Positions 54,171 to 64,000 of a stretch of 64,000 nucleotides of DNA are shown piece after piece. The translations under genes were made by a program, and so were the position numbers. Source of the stretch: Diphasiastrum complanatum (Eukaryota > Streptophyta > Lycopodiopsida > Lycopodiales > Lycopodiaceae); NCBI GenBank assembly GCA_029204225.1, contig CM055092.1:80186838-80250837 (forward strand), read 5' to 3'. Numbering within the stretch: position 1 is the first letter of the stretch; every line of letters begins with the position of its first letter. The notes under the pieces are model-generated. The model saw only the letters and a program-made list of their open reading frames with translations, was not told where the DNA came from and did no database searches.

Positions 54171-57136
54171 GTAAGTACTGCTGTTTTTTTACGTGTTTAT
54201 GGACACCAGATATGAACGTCTAGATTCCGAGGCTTGTGAAGATCTTTTTGTGCAAGGTTTTAACTTTGAATGGTGAAAGCTCAGCTCATCAACAAGTTTG
54301 CTAGCAGTTTAGGCAATGAAATATGCTTCCTGAAGGCATTATATATGCTTGCTCTACCACTTGTCTGCTTATTAAGATGATAGGAGGCATGCTTGTGTGC
54401 AAGGTCTTAACTTTGAAATGGTAAAGGTTGAGCTCATAAGTTTGGTAGCAGTTTAGGAATGAAAACATACTTTCTGAAGACAATATCTATTCTTGCTGTA
54501 TTACTGGTTATGTCTGCTTATTCAGATGATGGGAGGCATGCTTTTGGAGCAAAGTTTATTCCAAGATTTAACTACAGTGCAATAAGCCGAGCTTTTGTTT
54601 ACGGTTTGAAGTATTCATTTCTTTTGAAATAATGGTAATAAAGAGACAGTAAAATAGTTAAAGCAAGCCATTTCAGTTTAGAGTAAATGTGGAATGAACT
54701 CTTTTGACATTGCTTGACTGTATCCTTTCTGTTCTATGCATTCTAAAAAACAACTGTGCTCAGAGGTCAGAAATTCATGCAGGTTAGCATTGGAATGTTT
54801 ACAAGATCAAGATTTTTCTGAACAAAACTTCTCCCACAAATCATGACAAGGAAATTTTCAGGAATGGACAAAGCTCTTCCCTGCCACTTCTTTTCTCCTA
54901 TAGGGCATGTGTGTGTGTGTCCTCCTGATTTGTCTTTTTGTCGTCCCTATATATGTGCACACACGCACTTTCTACTGTTCATAAGAATAAATGCCCTGTG
55001 CACTTTTTGTTGTTGCCCCCATAAGAGTATGCAGATGCCATTTCTTCTTTCGTGTGCTTAGTATTGCAATGATACTAGCATTCTTCTCCATATGAAGAGT
55101 TGCATAACTTTACGACTTTTAGACTCCAGAGTATGAAACTTTCTAGCTTTCCAGGATGAAAACCTGAGATATTTTTTCAGTGGCAGAGCTTGTTAGACGG
55201 TCTGGAAGAATTGGAGTTGCTAATATGGATCTTTTCAGAATTTTAAAATCATATGAAAGCATGCTAGAATAAGATTTTATCTGGCGGCAGCAGGAAGAGT
55301 CTGTGCCTGTTCTTCTATCATAACTATATTTTGATGCACAAAAATCTATGCATCTGAGAAACTATGGAAGTTCTAAGCCCTTAAACACTTGCTAATCTAG
55401 AGTGGGTAGTTAGATTGAATTAGCAGTCGTTGGAAAAATCTAGGTTGCCAAGGCGTTTTACCACACCAGAAAATGCCATTCGCTCTTTGGGGACTTGCAA
55501 GTATTCCATGTTGATTATGTGGCTGTGCTTATTCCACCAGCTCTCAGATAGACTGAATGAATGATAAAGGGCTCAGCTCTTCCACCTTTATATGCCCAAG
55601 TTGCCGGTTTTGGCGAGACATCTCTCCACCACGTAATTGCTTTGCCCCGAACATAAAGCATTACGGTTTTGATCCTTTTGGCCTTTGATATGTGTTGCAG
55701 CCAACCTTCAACCACTTGGTTTACTGTCCTTATGCTCGCTTGTAACGACTTCCGGTTAATGAGAAATTTGAGTGGTCAATAAACTCTTGATATCGATCTG
55801 TTCAACTCTAGCTTTATTACTGACATGCATTTCAATCACAGAATTTTGGCATCCACTTCAGAAAACTGGAATTTTCAAGAAGACGCTTGTAATATTCGCT
55901 TTCCCTTGAACACGAGACCCCAACAGCTTGTAGTTTGTTGATAGGAACCAAAAAGCAAATGGTTTTTTTGTGATACCACTGCAAAGCTTGACAATCACTT
56001 GGATAGGTGAAATGGGTTATGGCAAGTAACACCCAAATAGCTGTCTGATGTACGGCTAGAAACTCCCAGGTTGATCCCTTTCAAAGATACTATAGTAGCA
56101 AGAGCATAGAAAAAATGATCAATCGCCGATACTCAATAATATGTTGACACGGGAGGGGTGAGGTTTATAGGTATGCTCTCCCAAACCCTAGCCTCCATAC
56201 GACATGCGGGTTCTCCTTTTAGGATATTCCCTCACCATGCCCCAATATAGGCATCAACCACAACCACTCTTGCATGAGGCAGTGCCTTTAACCAAATAGG
56301 AACCTTGGACCTATTTTAGGCTAAGAGCTACTTGACCTTATAGGCTAGTGCTAAACCCAACTATGCATGTATAAGGACATAACGACCTCCCATCGGTCTT
56401 AGCAACTAGTAGTACAAGAGCTCCCCAGTGTGCATCATGGGTTGGATGTGACCTGTTTGCAAACAATTCAGAAGTTGCCTATCACCTTCTTCCGCTTCCT
56501 TTGGGCTTATTTTGAATGAAAACGTGACACTTGAGAGGTTTTAGGAATAAGTTTTATGTGATGGTCTACTCTACTAGATGGGGGCAAAACGTCAAGCAAC
56601 TGCTCAAAAAAGACCACTGAATTCTTGCCTAATGCTTCTAAAGCCCTCAAACGAATCTTACACACTACGATTATTCAAGGGCACAACATCACACAAATGT
56701 GATACAACAATATCAAAGTTTTGAGTAACAAAGTCATTCACATATTGAACACCTTATAAATAACAAACAAATGATACTCATAACTATTTGAACATTGATC
56801 TACTTTATAAGCAAATACATAAGGTAGATCGAGCATATTTACATTGCTTGTTAGTTCTATCAATGGGCAATTTTGCAAGAATATCAAAGTATGAGTCACA
56901 TAATCTTTTTTGAAGGAGTCATTTTTAGAGTAAAACCATTCTTTATCCAAAATTACATCTACCTTATCAAGATTCGTTACATGGAAAGTTAAACAATCTA
57001 CACAACTTTGAATCCTTAACGAGGGAACAATCTCATCTTAGATTTGTTGATCCTCGCATGTCACCATTCTGACCAAACATTCCATGCGTGTACATGAGGT
57101 GCTTGCCTCATAGGGGACTTGGAGGACCCATGCCCT
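54171..57136. other. Start of BSL intron 14, mostly unrecognised
   Basis: Contains a degenerate duplication around 54240-54370 and 54390-54540 (GCAAGGTTTTAACTTTGAAT / GCAAGGTCTTAACTTTGAAA; AGCTCATCAACAAGTTTG / AGCTCATAAGTTTGGTAG). No further phosphatase exon was found. Confidence 0.45.
55515..55715 (-). pseudogene. Possible retrotransposon gag fragment
   Basis: Minus-strand frame with VEGWLQHISKAKRIKTVMLY and VRGKAITWWRDV resembles the retrotransposon gag segment that ends in L-G-A-xxWW. Short and isolated. Confidence 0.35.
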
Positions 57137-57160
57137 CCTCTCTCTCTCTCTCTCTCTCTC
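57137..57160. repeat. (CT)n tract at the 5' junction of a LINE
   Basis: Twelve CT units immediately before the first base of LINE-like sequence. Confidence 0.85.
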
Positions 57161-57194
57161 ATTTGGAAGAGAGACGGGCAACCCTCAAACTGCG

Positions 57195-57345
57195 GGCCAA
57201 GCTTAGAGGTACACTTATATTTATGGATGATGATCTCACTCCCATGCAGGTTGTTGATTGGAAAAAAGCATTCAGTGAGGCAAAAGCTTTGGGGAAGAGG
57301 GTAATTTATTGAGATGGCAAGGCTCGATACATTGATCCTCCGAAT
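57195..57345 (+). CDS. LINE ORF1 C-terminal domain
   Basis: Reads LIFMDDDLTPMQVVDWKKAF, SEAKALGKRVIY, a stop, then DGKARYIDPPNPDK. The conserved acidic DDDLT and GKRVIY blocks are shared with the half-LINEs and tie those to this LINE family. Confidence 0.65.
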
Positions 57346-57407
57346 CCTGACAAATAGGGATTAAGGCCCTTCGGACTAGGTAGCGGTTCGGGGGTCTTTC
57401 TCGAGCA

Positions 57408-58227
57408 TTGCGGTTGAGGTTATGGAACTGCAATGGCATTCACTCTTCAGCTACTGCCAGCGATTTTAGAGATTTCTGTGCGAAGGGTGACCTCTTACTA
57501 TTCACCGAGACACATGAGAGTCCGAAAAGAGGTCTACCGGTTGTTGCGGGTTTTTGCTGGTACTCTGCACATCGAAGGTCGATGAGAGCATTGACAGATT
57601 GGGGTTCTGGTGGGGTGGCCTGCTTAGTCCGCGACTTTATTCGGCCGGTGCATACAGATGAGCGAGCTCAATATATTTGGATTCGGGTGGACCGAACTTT
57701 GATGGGACTGGACCGTGACCTCTTTCTGGCCATTTGTTATTTTCCACCGGAAACATCCGTTTTCACATTAGATGAGGAGTCACCTCTCTTCCGACATCAT
57801 CAGATACGAGGAGCGGGGTTATATTCTTTTAGATGGCGACTTTAATGCCAGGATTGGGTCCAAGCAGACAGAGTTCCATAGAGCAGAGGATGATCCACAT
57901 CGGATACATGATTTAGACTGGGATGATCTTGGCCTCCGGTGACGATCAGCAAATGCAGAGGGTCCAGTTACTGCATATGGGGAGCAGATGCTTCAGTTGG
58001 GTGAGGCTCATGGATTGGCCATTTATAATGGCTTACTGCAGTGGCCTGATTTAGGTGACTTTACTTGTTTTCCACACAATGGAGGGAGTAGTGTTGTTGA
58101 CTATTTCATGGGATTGCCGTCTCTCCTCCCCTATATTTCATCGTTCTTGGTTCACCGTGCCACCCTGTCTGACCACTCATACCTCTGTCTCTCTCTCTAT
58201 TGGCCTTCTTCATACCCCATGTACTAG
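57408..58227 (+). CDS. LINE ORF2: APE-type endonuclease (frameshifted)
   Basis: Landmarks in order: LRLWNCNGIHSS (WNxNG), LLLFTETHES (Glu of the ETH motif), CYFPPETSVF, then in the next frame LLDGDFNARIGS (GDFN) and finally VVDYFMGLPSLL with SDHSYL (D and H of the terminal motif). Frameshifts near 57820 and a stop at 57941 break it. Confidence 0.8.
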
Positions 58228-59938
58228 TACATTAACTCCTAGCGAAAAGACCGTATACCGCTATAATCCTCAAAACACTCCTATGTACAGGGAAGCCTTA
58301 TCTGACCTCCTGACTCATTTCTCCTACGCCGATACTTTGACGGATCAGTCTCTTTTTCTTGTTCGGACCTTGCATACCGCTGCATCCCTTGCTTTTCCAT
58401 CTTTGCAAAAATTCCTTCCACGAGCACCTCCACCCCAGATCACAGATCTTAGCACATGGGTAACCTATGCCACATCGTTGTACACTGTACTTGACACTCC
58501 CCCACTTCCCACACACCCCTACACACGTACTTTTGATATATTCTCCCCAGCCATGGTCGAAGAGGCCATCGATTGTTTAAACCGGCATAAGGCCAAAGAT
58601 ATTTATAATCTAGAAGCTGAACTCTTGAAGCAGGCTGTTGACATTCTCTCACCCTTTCTCTCTTTCCTCTTTAGCCGCACTATCACATCTGGTTTCCCTT
58701 CCCCTTGGTCCACAAACCTTATTCATCTTATCCATAAAGGCGGTGATCCCATGAAAGCCGACAACTATCGTACTATCATGATCAGCCACCTCTTTGCCAA
58801 GGTTTATGGTTCTATTCTTCAGTCAGAGATCATTACATAGATGGATACCAGAGCACTACATGCCATAGGTCAGGCAGGTTTCAAACCAAGATATACTACA
58901 TCAGATCATATATTCACCTTGAGATCCATCATTGAGGAGTCTAAGGCCAGGAGAGAGCGTGTATATTGCTGCTTTGTGGATTTCCGCAAGGCCTTTGACT
59001 CCGTGCCTTGGCATTTACTTATACAGAGACTTTGGGACCGGGGCTTCTAGGAGGACATCATACATGCAGTTGTGGCATTGTACAGACGAGTTATTGGCCG
59101 GATCCGAGTATCAAGAGTTGTATCATCAGAGATAGAGAGTACCATTGGGGTTAAGCAGGGATGTCCTCTCTCACCTACACTCTTTGGTTTATATATAGAT
59201 GAGCTTGAGCAGGTTATACAGATAGAGGGAGGTGAGGGATGCACATTGGGTGACCTCGTTATCGCTATCCTTTTATATGCTGATGATGTGGTTTTGCTTT
59301 GAGGGCGAGGGAAGGTCTGCAGCGGCATCTTGATGTGCTTCACTCTTTTTGTACTCAGTGGGGATTATCAGTGAATGTGGCCAAAACCAAAGTTATGGTG
59401 TTTAACACCTCTAGATCCTTCATGATGCGACAAGAGTGTCCACTTGAGGTAGTTGACTCTTACACATACCTAGGCGTGGTATTTTCTAGACCCACTTTCA
59501 GTATGCGACATGCGGCATTTTCACGGTTACGGAAGGGCTATGCATCGTTGGTAGATCTGGAGAGACTATGTTTATCGCTCACACATTAGAGATGCGACCA
59601 TTAAGTGCCGACTCTTTGACACTATGGTAGTTCCTTCAGCTCTATACACATCAAAGACATGGAGTACTGGCTTGACGACTACCGAGTGGGCGCGCATCTC
59701 ACGACTTCAGATTCATATGCTATCTCGGATGATACGGGCTAAGCCCTCTATACCACATCATATTATATTGGCCGAGTTTGCCGTCCCCCCTATTCAAATA
59801 GAGGCATTGTTCCATATTGTCACATTCATACAGCGCCTAGAGGATCTTCAGGGTAGAGGCACACACTATGCAGCAGCAGCTTTGTTGTCCTCCCAACACC
59901 TACATTCTGAGGGACACTCCTTTTCGTGGTATTCCTAG
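58055..59938 (+). CDS. LINE ORF2: reverse transcriptase (stops present)
   Basis: Frames 58055-58840, 58841-59050, 59072-59302, 59299-59589 and 59624-59938 give the RT: DNYRTIMISHLFAKVYGSIL, CCFVDFRKAFDSVPWHLL, IGVKQGCPLSPTLFGLYIDE, ILLYADDVVLL with intact YADD, and the thumb (NVAKTKVMVFNTSRSFMM). Two tag/tga stops and one frameshift separate the blocks. Confidence 0.85.
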
Positions 59939-60234
59939 GCCTATCGTCTCCTCTCCACATTGAGCATTCACATTACGGATCTACCAGTCGGTACTCATCA
60001 ATATATTCGAGGACATTTGTATAGGGCATATCTTTAGAGCACTTGGCAAAGTTTGTCTGGGGTGAAGACGGAGTTTTATCGGGCACATTTTCTATCCCGA
60101 GATCCTGTTGGGTATCCTATCGTACCCAGATACCTAGTGGACAGTATCTCACACACACTACGGATAGTGATGGGTCAATTCCGGGTTTCCTCTCACCAGC
60201 TAGCTGTAGACTAGCAGATATAGTGGCATCCCGA

Positions 60235-60350
60235 GAGAGGCTCGGATTTGTAGTATGTGTGATCTACGTGATATAGAGGATGAGTTTCATTTTCTCTTCA
60301 GGTGTCCAGCCTACTATGAGATTCGAGGGAAATACTTTTGTCTGTTTCAG
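60235..60350 (+). pseudogene. LINE zf-RVT zinc motif
   Basis: Conceptual translation CSMCDLRDIEDEFHFLFRCP with CxxC...H...C spacing, followed by AYYEIRGKYFCLF, matches the minus-strand copy at 27.5 kb. Confidence 0.65.
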
Positions 60351-60931
60351 GATCATTATTCACACTCTCTACCTTGATATCGTATGAGGACCCCAGATGT
60401 GTTGCGTTGATGATCTGGGAGATGACAGACCTACGTAGGGCAGGATTAGACGCTGACACCTCCCCCTTGATACAGCTGAGCATACATGAGTGTCTATCCC
60501 GCCGGAGACAGAGGCAGGAGAGTATTGATTCTGATGGAGAGGCTAAGATTCCAGATGCCACCATACATAGACAGGAGAGACAATTTCGGCGACTAGAGAT
60601 ATAGCCAAGCCAGCCCACAGGTCCCAGCCTACAGCTTCTCGACAGCATAGACGTCTCCGACCATCCACTTGGAGACAGAGACACGCAATTCGGTCAAAGG
60701 CGGGGCCACAACGTACTTTACATCATTTTTTCACAAACGGAGAGACATCTATATGATGATTGACCGTACTTGTGCCTATCACTATTTCCTGTTTTACTAT
60801 AATCTTGTTTCTTTTAGGTGGTTGAGCTTTCATGCTCCCATCGGGCATACTTGACATGTACCTATTTTTTTAGTCCTATGTACCTTAGGGTATTCCATGG
60901 ACATTAATAAAGATCTCTCTCTCTCTCTCTA

Positions 60932-61199
60932 ACAATTCATTTCTTCTTCTAACTTTTGGTGTGGTGAGGTGCTTATGCTATTCTCCTTGTATTTGATGTT
61001 TTCCATAGCTATGTTTCTCAAGCTTTCTTGGTTGCGTTCACTGTCTGGCTGCTTGAAAAGACCTCGATACACAGTTTTAGAAGGGTTCGGCGCGCCGATG
61101 GAGGCGTTTCAGGGCTGGAAGCAGGCGTTTCGGACCTGTTTTCAGGCGTTTCGGGCCTGGTTTCGGCGTTTCAGCCCGTACCAATACTTCTTGGAGTGC
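60932..61199. other. Short stretch between LINE and gypsy derivative
   Basis: Contains a GGCGTTTC-rich segment (61095-61175) with four near-repeats of GGAGGCGTTTCAGGCCTG type. No gene. Confidence 0.5.
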
Positions 61200-61204
61200 A
61201 GTAC

Positions 61205-61670
61205 TGTCATGCCCTATGACTGGTCTCGCGTAGCGTATCCACGCTAGGGACCAGTAGACCAACAACCCGTAAGTTAATTATGACTATAAGGGAATTGGGG
61301 CCCTTATGTGTACATGGTCATAATTAATGGTTGTAGGTCTAAACACTTGATGGTGGATTTATATGGGTCTATCGGTGAGTCATTGGGGAACTAGATGACG
61401 TGGCCGAGATAGGTTGCAGAGGTGTCTAGTGAGGTGTCACAGTGCACTACTAGTGGTTCATGGGCCTTGGAGGGTATAAGTATACCTATTGGGCTCTCAC
61501 TAGTGTATAGTAGCCGTATGCTGCCGGTGTGATATCTCACTCCTCTTTGAGATTGATCCATAGCATGGGGGCTAGATCCGTTCGATGGGTTGGTTTGTCC
61601 ACCATCTGTTTCCCTTGTGTTGCTTAGTATTGGCATGCTTAGAATAGGATCCTTGGTTGAGGACTTTATA
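61205..61670 (+). mobile_element. 5' LTR of gypsy derivative (466 bp)
   Basis: Direct repeat of the outer parts of 62025-62877; intact, without the nested insertion. Confidence 0.9.
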
Positions 61671-62024
61671 TTGGTATCAGAGCTTGAAAAAGATCGGATC
61701 CTTGGCTTACCAATTGGAACTCCTGAAAGGATCTCAAGTGCACCCGATATTTCACGTAAGACGACTCAAGAAGAGTCTACGTGAAGGAGAGCATCTTGGT
61801 TCTGGAGATCAATTGGACCTGTCGGATAAATTATTGGGTGTGTCTCGCCGGAAAGATCTTGGATACAAGAACTAAACGATTGAGACATTGCATAGTTACC
61901 AAGGATCTAGTTCGATGGAAGAGTCGCACAGACGATGATGATTCCTGGTAACAGGAGGGAAGCTTAAGGAGGAACTTTCCCAGTTTTAAGTTCTGAGGAC
62001 AGAACTTGAATAAGGGGGGAAGAA

Positions 62025-62877
62025 TGTCATGCCCATGACTGGTCTCGGGTAGCGTATCCATGCTAGGGACCGGTAGACCAACAACCCGTAAGTTAATTAT
62101 GACTATAAGGGAATTGGGGCCTGTAATAGATCCTAACACCACAGTAGGGCAAACACTAATTTTTCCACCCAACCTTGCCTACTCCCTGATATAGAGTAAG
62201 CCCCTCCTAGCCCAGTGTGAGGACTGGTAGCATGCTACTGCCAAGTGTCGGCCACGTGGAACTGACGTGGTCGACTGCACGTCGGGACCCAACTGGGGGC
62301 CCTATCCTGCTGACAGGGTCCCTAGGCTGTGTTAGGCCCGCCATGGCTATGGACCGTGCTGGGGCACACTACTCACACTGTCTTGCCCTGTTGGTCATGT
62401 ACACTGGACACGACCCTGACTGTGGTATCTGACCTATCTGTGTTCCCTAGGGTTCGGCACTGGTTACGAGCTCGTAACAGGGCCCTTATGTGTACATGGT
62501 CATAATTAATGGTTGTAGGCCTAAACACTTGATGGTGGATTTATATGGGTCTATTGGTGAGTCATTGGGGAACTGGATGACGTGGCCCAGATAGGCTGCA
62601 GAGGTGTCCAGTGAGGTGTCACAGTGCACTAGTGGTGCATGGGCCTTGGAGGGTATAAGTATACCTATTGGGCTCTCACTAGTGTATCTATGATTGTGAG
62701 ACTAGTAGCCGTATGCTGCTGGTTTGATATCTCACTCCTCTTTGAGATTGATCCATAGCTTGGGGGCTAGATCTGTTCGATCTAGGTTTGGTTGGGTTGG
62801 TTTGTTCACCATCTGTTTCCCTTGTGTTGCTTAGTATTGGCATGCTTAGAATAGGATCCTTGGTTGAGGACTTTATA
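62025..62877 (+). mobile_element. 3' LTR of gypsy derivative, split by a solo LTR
   Basis: Same sequence as the 5' LTR up to GAATTGGGGCC (62121) and again from GGGCCCTTATGTGTAC, with a few small extra segments (for example TCTATGATTGTGAG near 62687). Confidence 0.88.
62122..62479. mobile_element. Solo LTR (358 bp) nested in the gypsy LTR, TSD GGGCC
   Basis: TG...CA segment (TGTAATAGATCC ... GAGCTCGTAACA) flanked by GGGCC at 62117-62121 and 62480-62484. The undisturbed 5' LTR shows the empty site. More GC-rich than its host; open frames inside are not genes. Confidence 0.85.
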
Positions 62878-62882
62878 AGTAC

Positions 62883-63119
62883 AGTGACGGAAAAAGTCCA
62901 GAAACTAGGCAAATTGCAAAAAAATGGCCTGTTCTAACTCAAATCTGATAAAAAACAAGTTCATCTTGTTCAGACTATAAGTTTCCCCAGTGACTCGGCA
63001 GCTTCTGAGATCAAAGTGTATCATGAAGATCATGAACACTGTTGCCAGCTGACCTCTGCAATGCTAGCGAGACCCTTCAGCTTTGGGCCGCATGACCTAG
63101 TACGTATGCATGGGAAAGT
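62883..63119 (+). pseudogene. Gypsy coding remnant left of the TRIM
   Basis: Not clearly translatable (stops in all frames), but after excision of the TRIM it joins the protease remnant at 63517, since the TRIM duplication AAAGT marks one insertion point. Confidence 0.4.
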
Positions 63120-63149
63120 TGTTAGAAATCCATAAATCATAATATGGAT

Positions 63150-63221
63150 GGACAGACTAGGATTCTAACCCAGGACCTCCCTCATACCGGATGTGATGCT
63201 CTACCACTGAGCTATCCGCCT
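63150..63221 (-). other. tRNA-like sequence in TRIM 3' LTR
   Basis: 72 nt, minus strand: D arm GCTC/GAGC with loop AGTGGTA, anticodon loop TCCGGTA, T arm CTGGG/CCTAG with loop TTAGAAT (B box mutated). Acceptor pairs mostly kept. Confidence 0.65.
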
Positions 63222-63402
63222 TGTTTGATAGTTCTCTCTAGAGTGTGGATTGATATTCCAACACCCCCCCTCAAGCCACACTTGGTTGGGGTCCTAGCTG
63301 TCACCTGCCCCACAACTTGGGCCACCTAACCATGGCTTTGACACCATGAACTGCTAGGTCTAACTTGGCTCTGATTAGAAATCTATAAATCATAATATGG
63401 AT

Positions 63403-63474
63403 GGACAGACTAGGATTCGAACCCAGGACCTCCCTCATACTGGATGGGATGCTCTACCACTGAGCTATCCGCCC
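63403..63474 (-). other. tRNA-like sequence in TRIM 5' LTR (complete cloverleaf)
   Basis: 72 nt, minus strand: acceptor GGGCGGA/TCTGTCC pairs over all seven positions (two wobbles). D arm GCTC-AGTGGTA-GAGC, anticodon loop TCCAGTA, variable GAGGTC and T arm CTGGG-TTCGAAT-CCTAG follow. A and B boxes are intact. The D arm and variable loop resemble plant tRNA-Cys from memory. C at position 33 and a mismatch in the anticodon stem argue against use in translation. Confidence 0.7.
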
Positions 63475-63516
63475 TGTTTGATAGTTCTCTCTAGAGTGTG
63501 GATTGATATTCCAACA

Positions 63517-64000
63517 AAAGTTGGTAACCAGTCAGTAAGAGTTATGGTTGATGATGGGGCAACCCATAATTTCATCAACTACACCTTGGTTAAAAAACTT
63601 AAACTACCAGAAGTACCTAGTTAGCATAGGTACATAGTTTCACTAGCTAAGGGTGAAGATAAGAAAATATGGGAAACTATGGTAAGTAACTTGAATCTTG
63701 GTATTCAGGGGTACCAAGATGAAATAAACTTTCAGATAATGCACCTGGATCGCACAAACATTGTTCTCGGGAGAGATTAGCTCTACAGTTTAGGACCTTC
63801 CCTCCATAGAAACTATCAGGAGAACACCTCAGCTTTCAGCATAAAGGCCAAGAGATCCAGTTCCATGGGGAGCATGATGTTCCCAACAGTCCTATGGTCT
63901 GTAGTTCAGAGCTCTGTCAGCTAATCGGAGACAACGACCATCAGGTATTCTTATGTGACTTTCAGTTCATTCCTGAAGTTTCTATTTCCAGTTCTTTACA
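63517..64000 (+). pseudogene. Gypsy aspartic protease and start of RT region
   Basis: Reads VGNQSVRVMVDDGATHNFIN, YTLVKKLKLPEVPS, a stop, HRYIVSLAKGEDKKIWETMV and TNIVLGRD. This is a gypsy retropepsin with DDG where DSG/DTG is usual. After a frameshift near 63835 it continues HKGQEIQFHGEHDVPNSPMV and CQLIGDNDHQVFLCDFQFIP toward the RT. The element runs out of the window. Confidence 0.75.

Larger units (their letters stand above)
57161..60931 (+). mobile_element. LINE with ORF1 end, endonuclease, RT, zinc knuckle and (CT)n tail
   Basis: 5'-truncated in ORF1 but otherwise full. Order: ORF1 C terminus, APE endonuclease, RT with YADD, zf-RVT motif, 3' UTR ending CATTAATAAAGAT(CT)n at 60901-60931. 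Stops at about 57940, 58840, 59050 and 59300 disable ORF2. It lies in the same orientation as the BSL gene. The clade (L1-like or other APE LINE) cannot be fixed by eye. Confidence 0.88.
61205..62877 (+). mobile_element. Gypsy deletion derivative with two LTRs, TSD AGTAC
   Basis: LTRs 61205-61670 and 62025-62877 begin TGTCATGCCC and end GAGGACTTTATA. Perfect 5-bp duplications AGTAC flank it (61200-61204 and 62878-62882). Primer-binding site TGGTATCAGAGC at 61672. Polypurine tract AAGGGGGGAAG before 62025. The 354-bp interior keeps only the C-terminal end of pol: LELLKGSQVHPIFHVRRLKK, then ILDTRTKRLRHCIVTKDLVR-type sequence in another frame. All enzymes are deleted. Confidence 0.9.
63120..63516 (-). 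mobile_element. Complete TRIM retrotransposon, LTRs carry tRNA-like sequences, TSD AAAGT
   Basis: 397-bp element flanked by AAAGT (63115-63119 and 63517-63521). LTRs 63120-63263 and 63372-63516 (about 145 bp each), interior only 108 bp. On the minus strand the 5' LTR is 63516-63372, a partial primer-binding site TCAGAGCC follows (the CATGGTA before it is deleted), then a polypurine tract TGAGGGGGGG enters the 3' LTR. No coding capacity. Each LTR holds a 72-nt tRNA-like sequence. Confidence 0.9.

Noticed and set aside
62217-62432. Open frame in the solo LTR
   Set aside because: Lies fully inside a GC-rich LTR flanked by a target duplication; no family resemblance.
54171-64000. Remaining BSL catalytic exons (GDYVDRG, GNHE)
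   Set aside because: Searched by eye in the + strand frames; no matching segment, so they are placed beyond the window.

Overview
This window comes from the nuclear genome of a land plant. It is AT-rich and dominated by transposable elements, and it carries one recognisable host gene spread over more than 47 kb. That gene, on the + strand, encodes a Kelch-repeat serine/threonine phosphatase of the BSU1/BSL (PPKL) family, closest to the BSL2/BSL3 type by remembered sequence. I can place 14 coding exons between 6955 and 54170, joined in consistent reading frame (743 complete codons plus 2 nt). They cover the N-terminal leader, the whole Kelch propeller, the linker and the first part of the phosphatase domain up to the GDxHG metal-binding motif. 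The remaining catalytic exons (GDYVDRG and GNHE motifs onward) are not seen before 64000, so intron 14 is at least 9.8 kb. Introns this long, packed with nested elements, suggest a plant with a large genome such as a gymnosperm, fern or lycophyte. The species cannot be fixed from the sequence.

Layout. 1-6.0 kb: a diverged tandem repeat, T-rich low-complexity DNA, an unrecognised cluster of broken ORFs (1171-2965) and a 103-bp CT microsatellite. 6.05-7.39 kb: probable promoter/leader and BSL exon 1. Intron 1 (7.4-15.2 kb): gypsy integrase remnant, two copia remnants and a tiny LTR that carries a tRNA-like sequence. Intron 2 (15.3-35.4 kb): a 4.5-kb copia with two LTRs but a replaced pol region, an hAT transposase remnant, a 330-370-bp inverted repeat, and a 5'-truncated LINE into which a full copia inserted (5-bp duplication ATACC). 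35.4-36.1 kb: exons 3-6. Intron 6 (36.1-47.7 kb): a chromodomain-type gypsy lacking its reverse transcriptase, several LINE ORF1 pieces including two 'half-LINEs', and a copia leader/gag whose LTR holds a helically phased array of TGCATG motifs. 47.7-54.2 kb: exons 7-14 with a MITE and a decayed gypsy. Intron 14 (54.2-64 kb): a nearly full LINE, a gypsy deletion derivative with a nested solo LTR, and a complete 397-bp TRIM whose LTRs each contain a 72-nt tRNA cloverleaf.

The host gene should act in brassinosteroid/receptor-kinase signalling as a nuclear and cytosolic phosphatase (family knowledge). The mobile elements do not work together with it, but their order gives a history: LINE, then copia inside it; gypsy derivative, then solo LTR inside its LTR; gypsy gag-protease, then TRIM inside it. 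The signals most worth following are the TRIM with tRNA-bearing LTRs, the 10.4-bp-phased TGCATG array, the ORF1-only LINE derivatives ending in microsatellites, and the long inverted repeat in intron 2.
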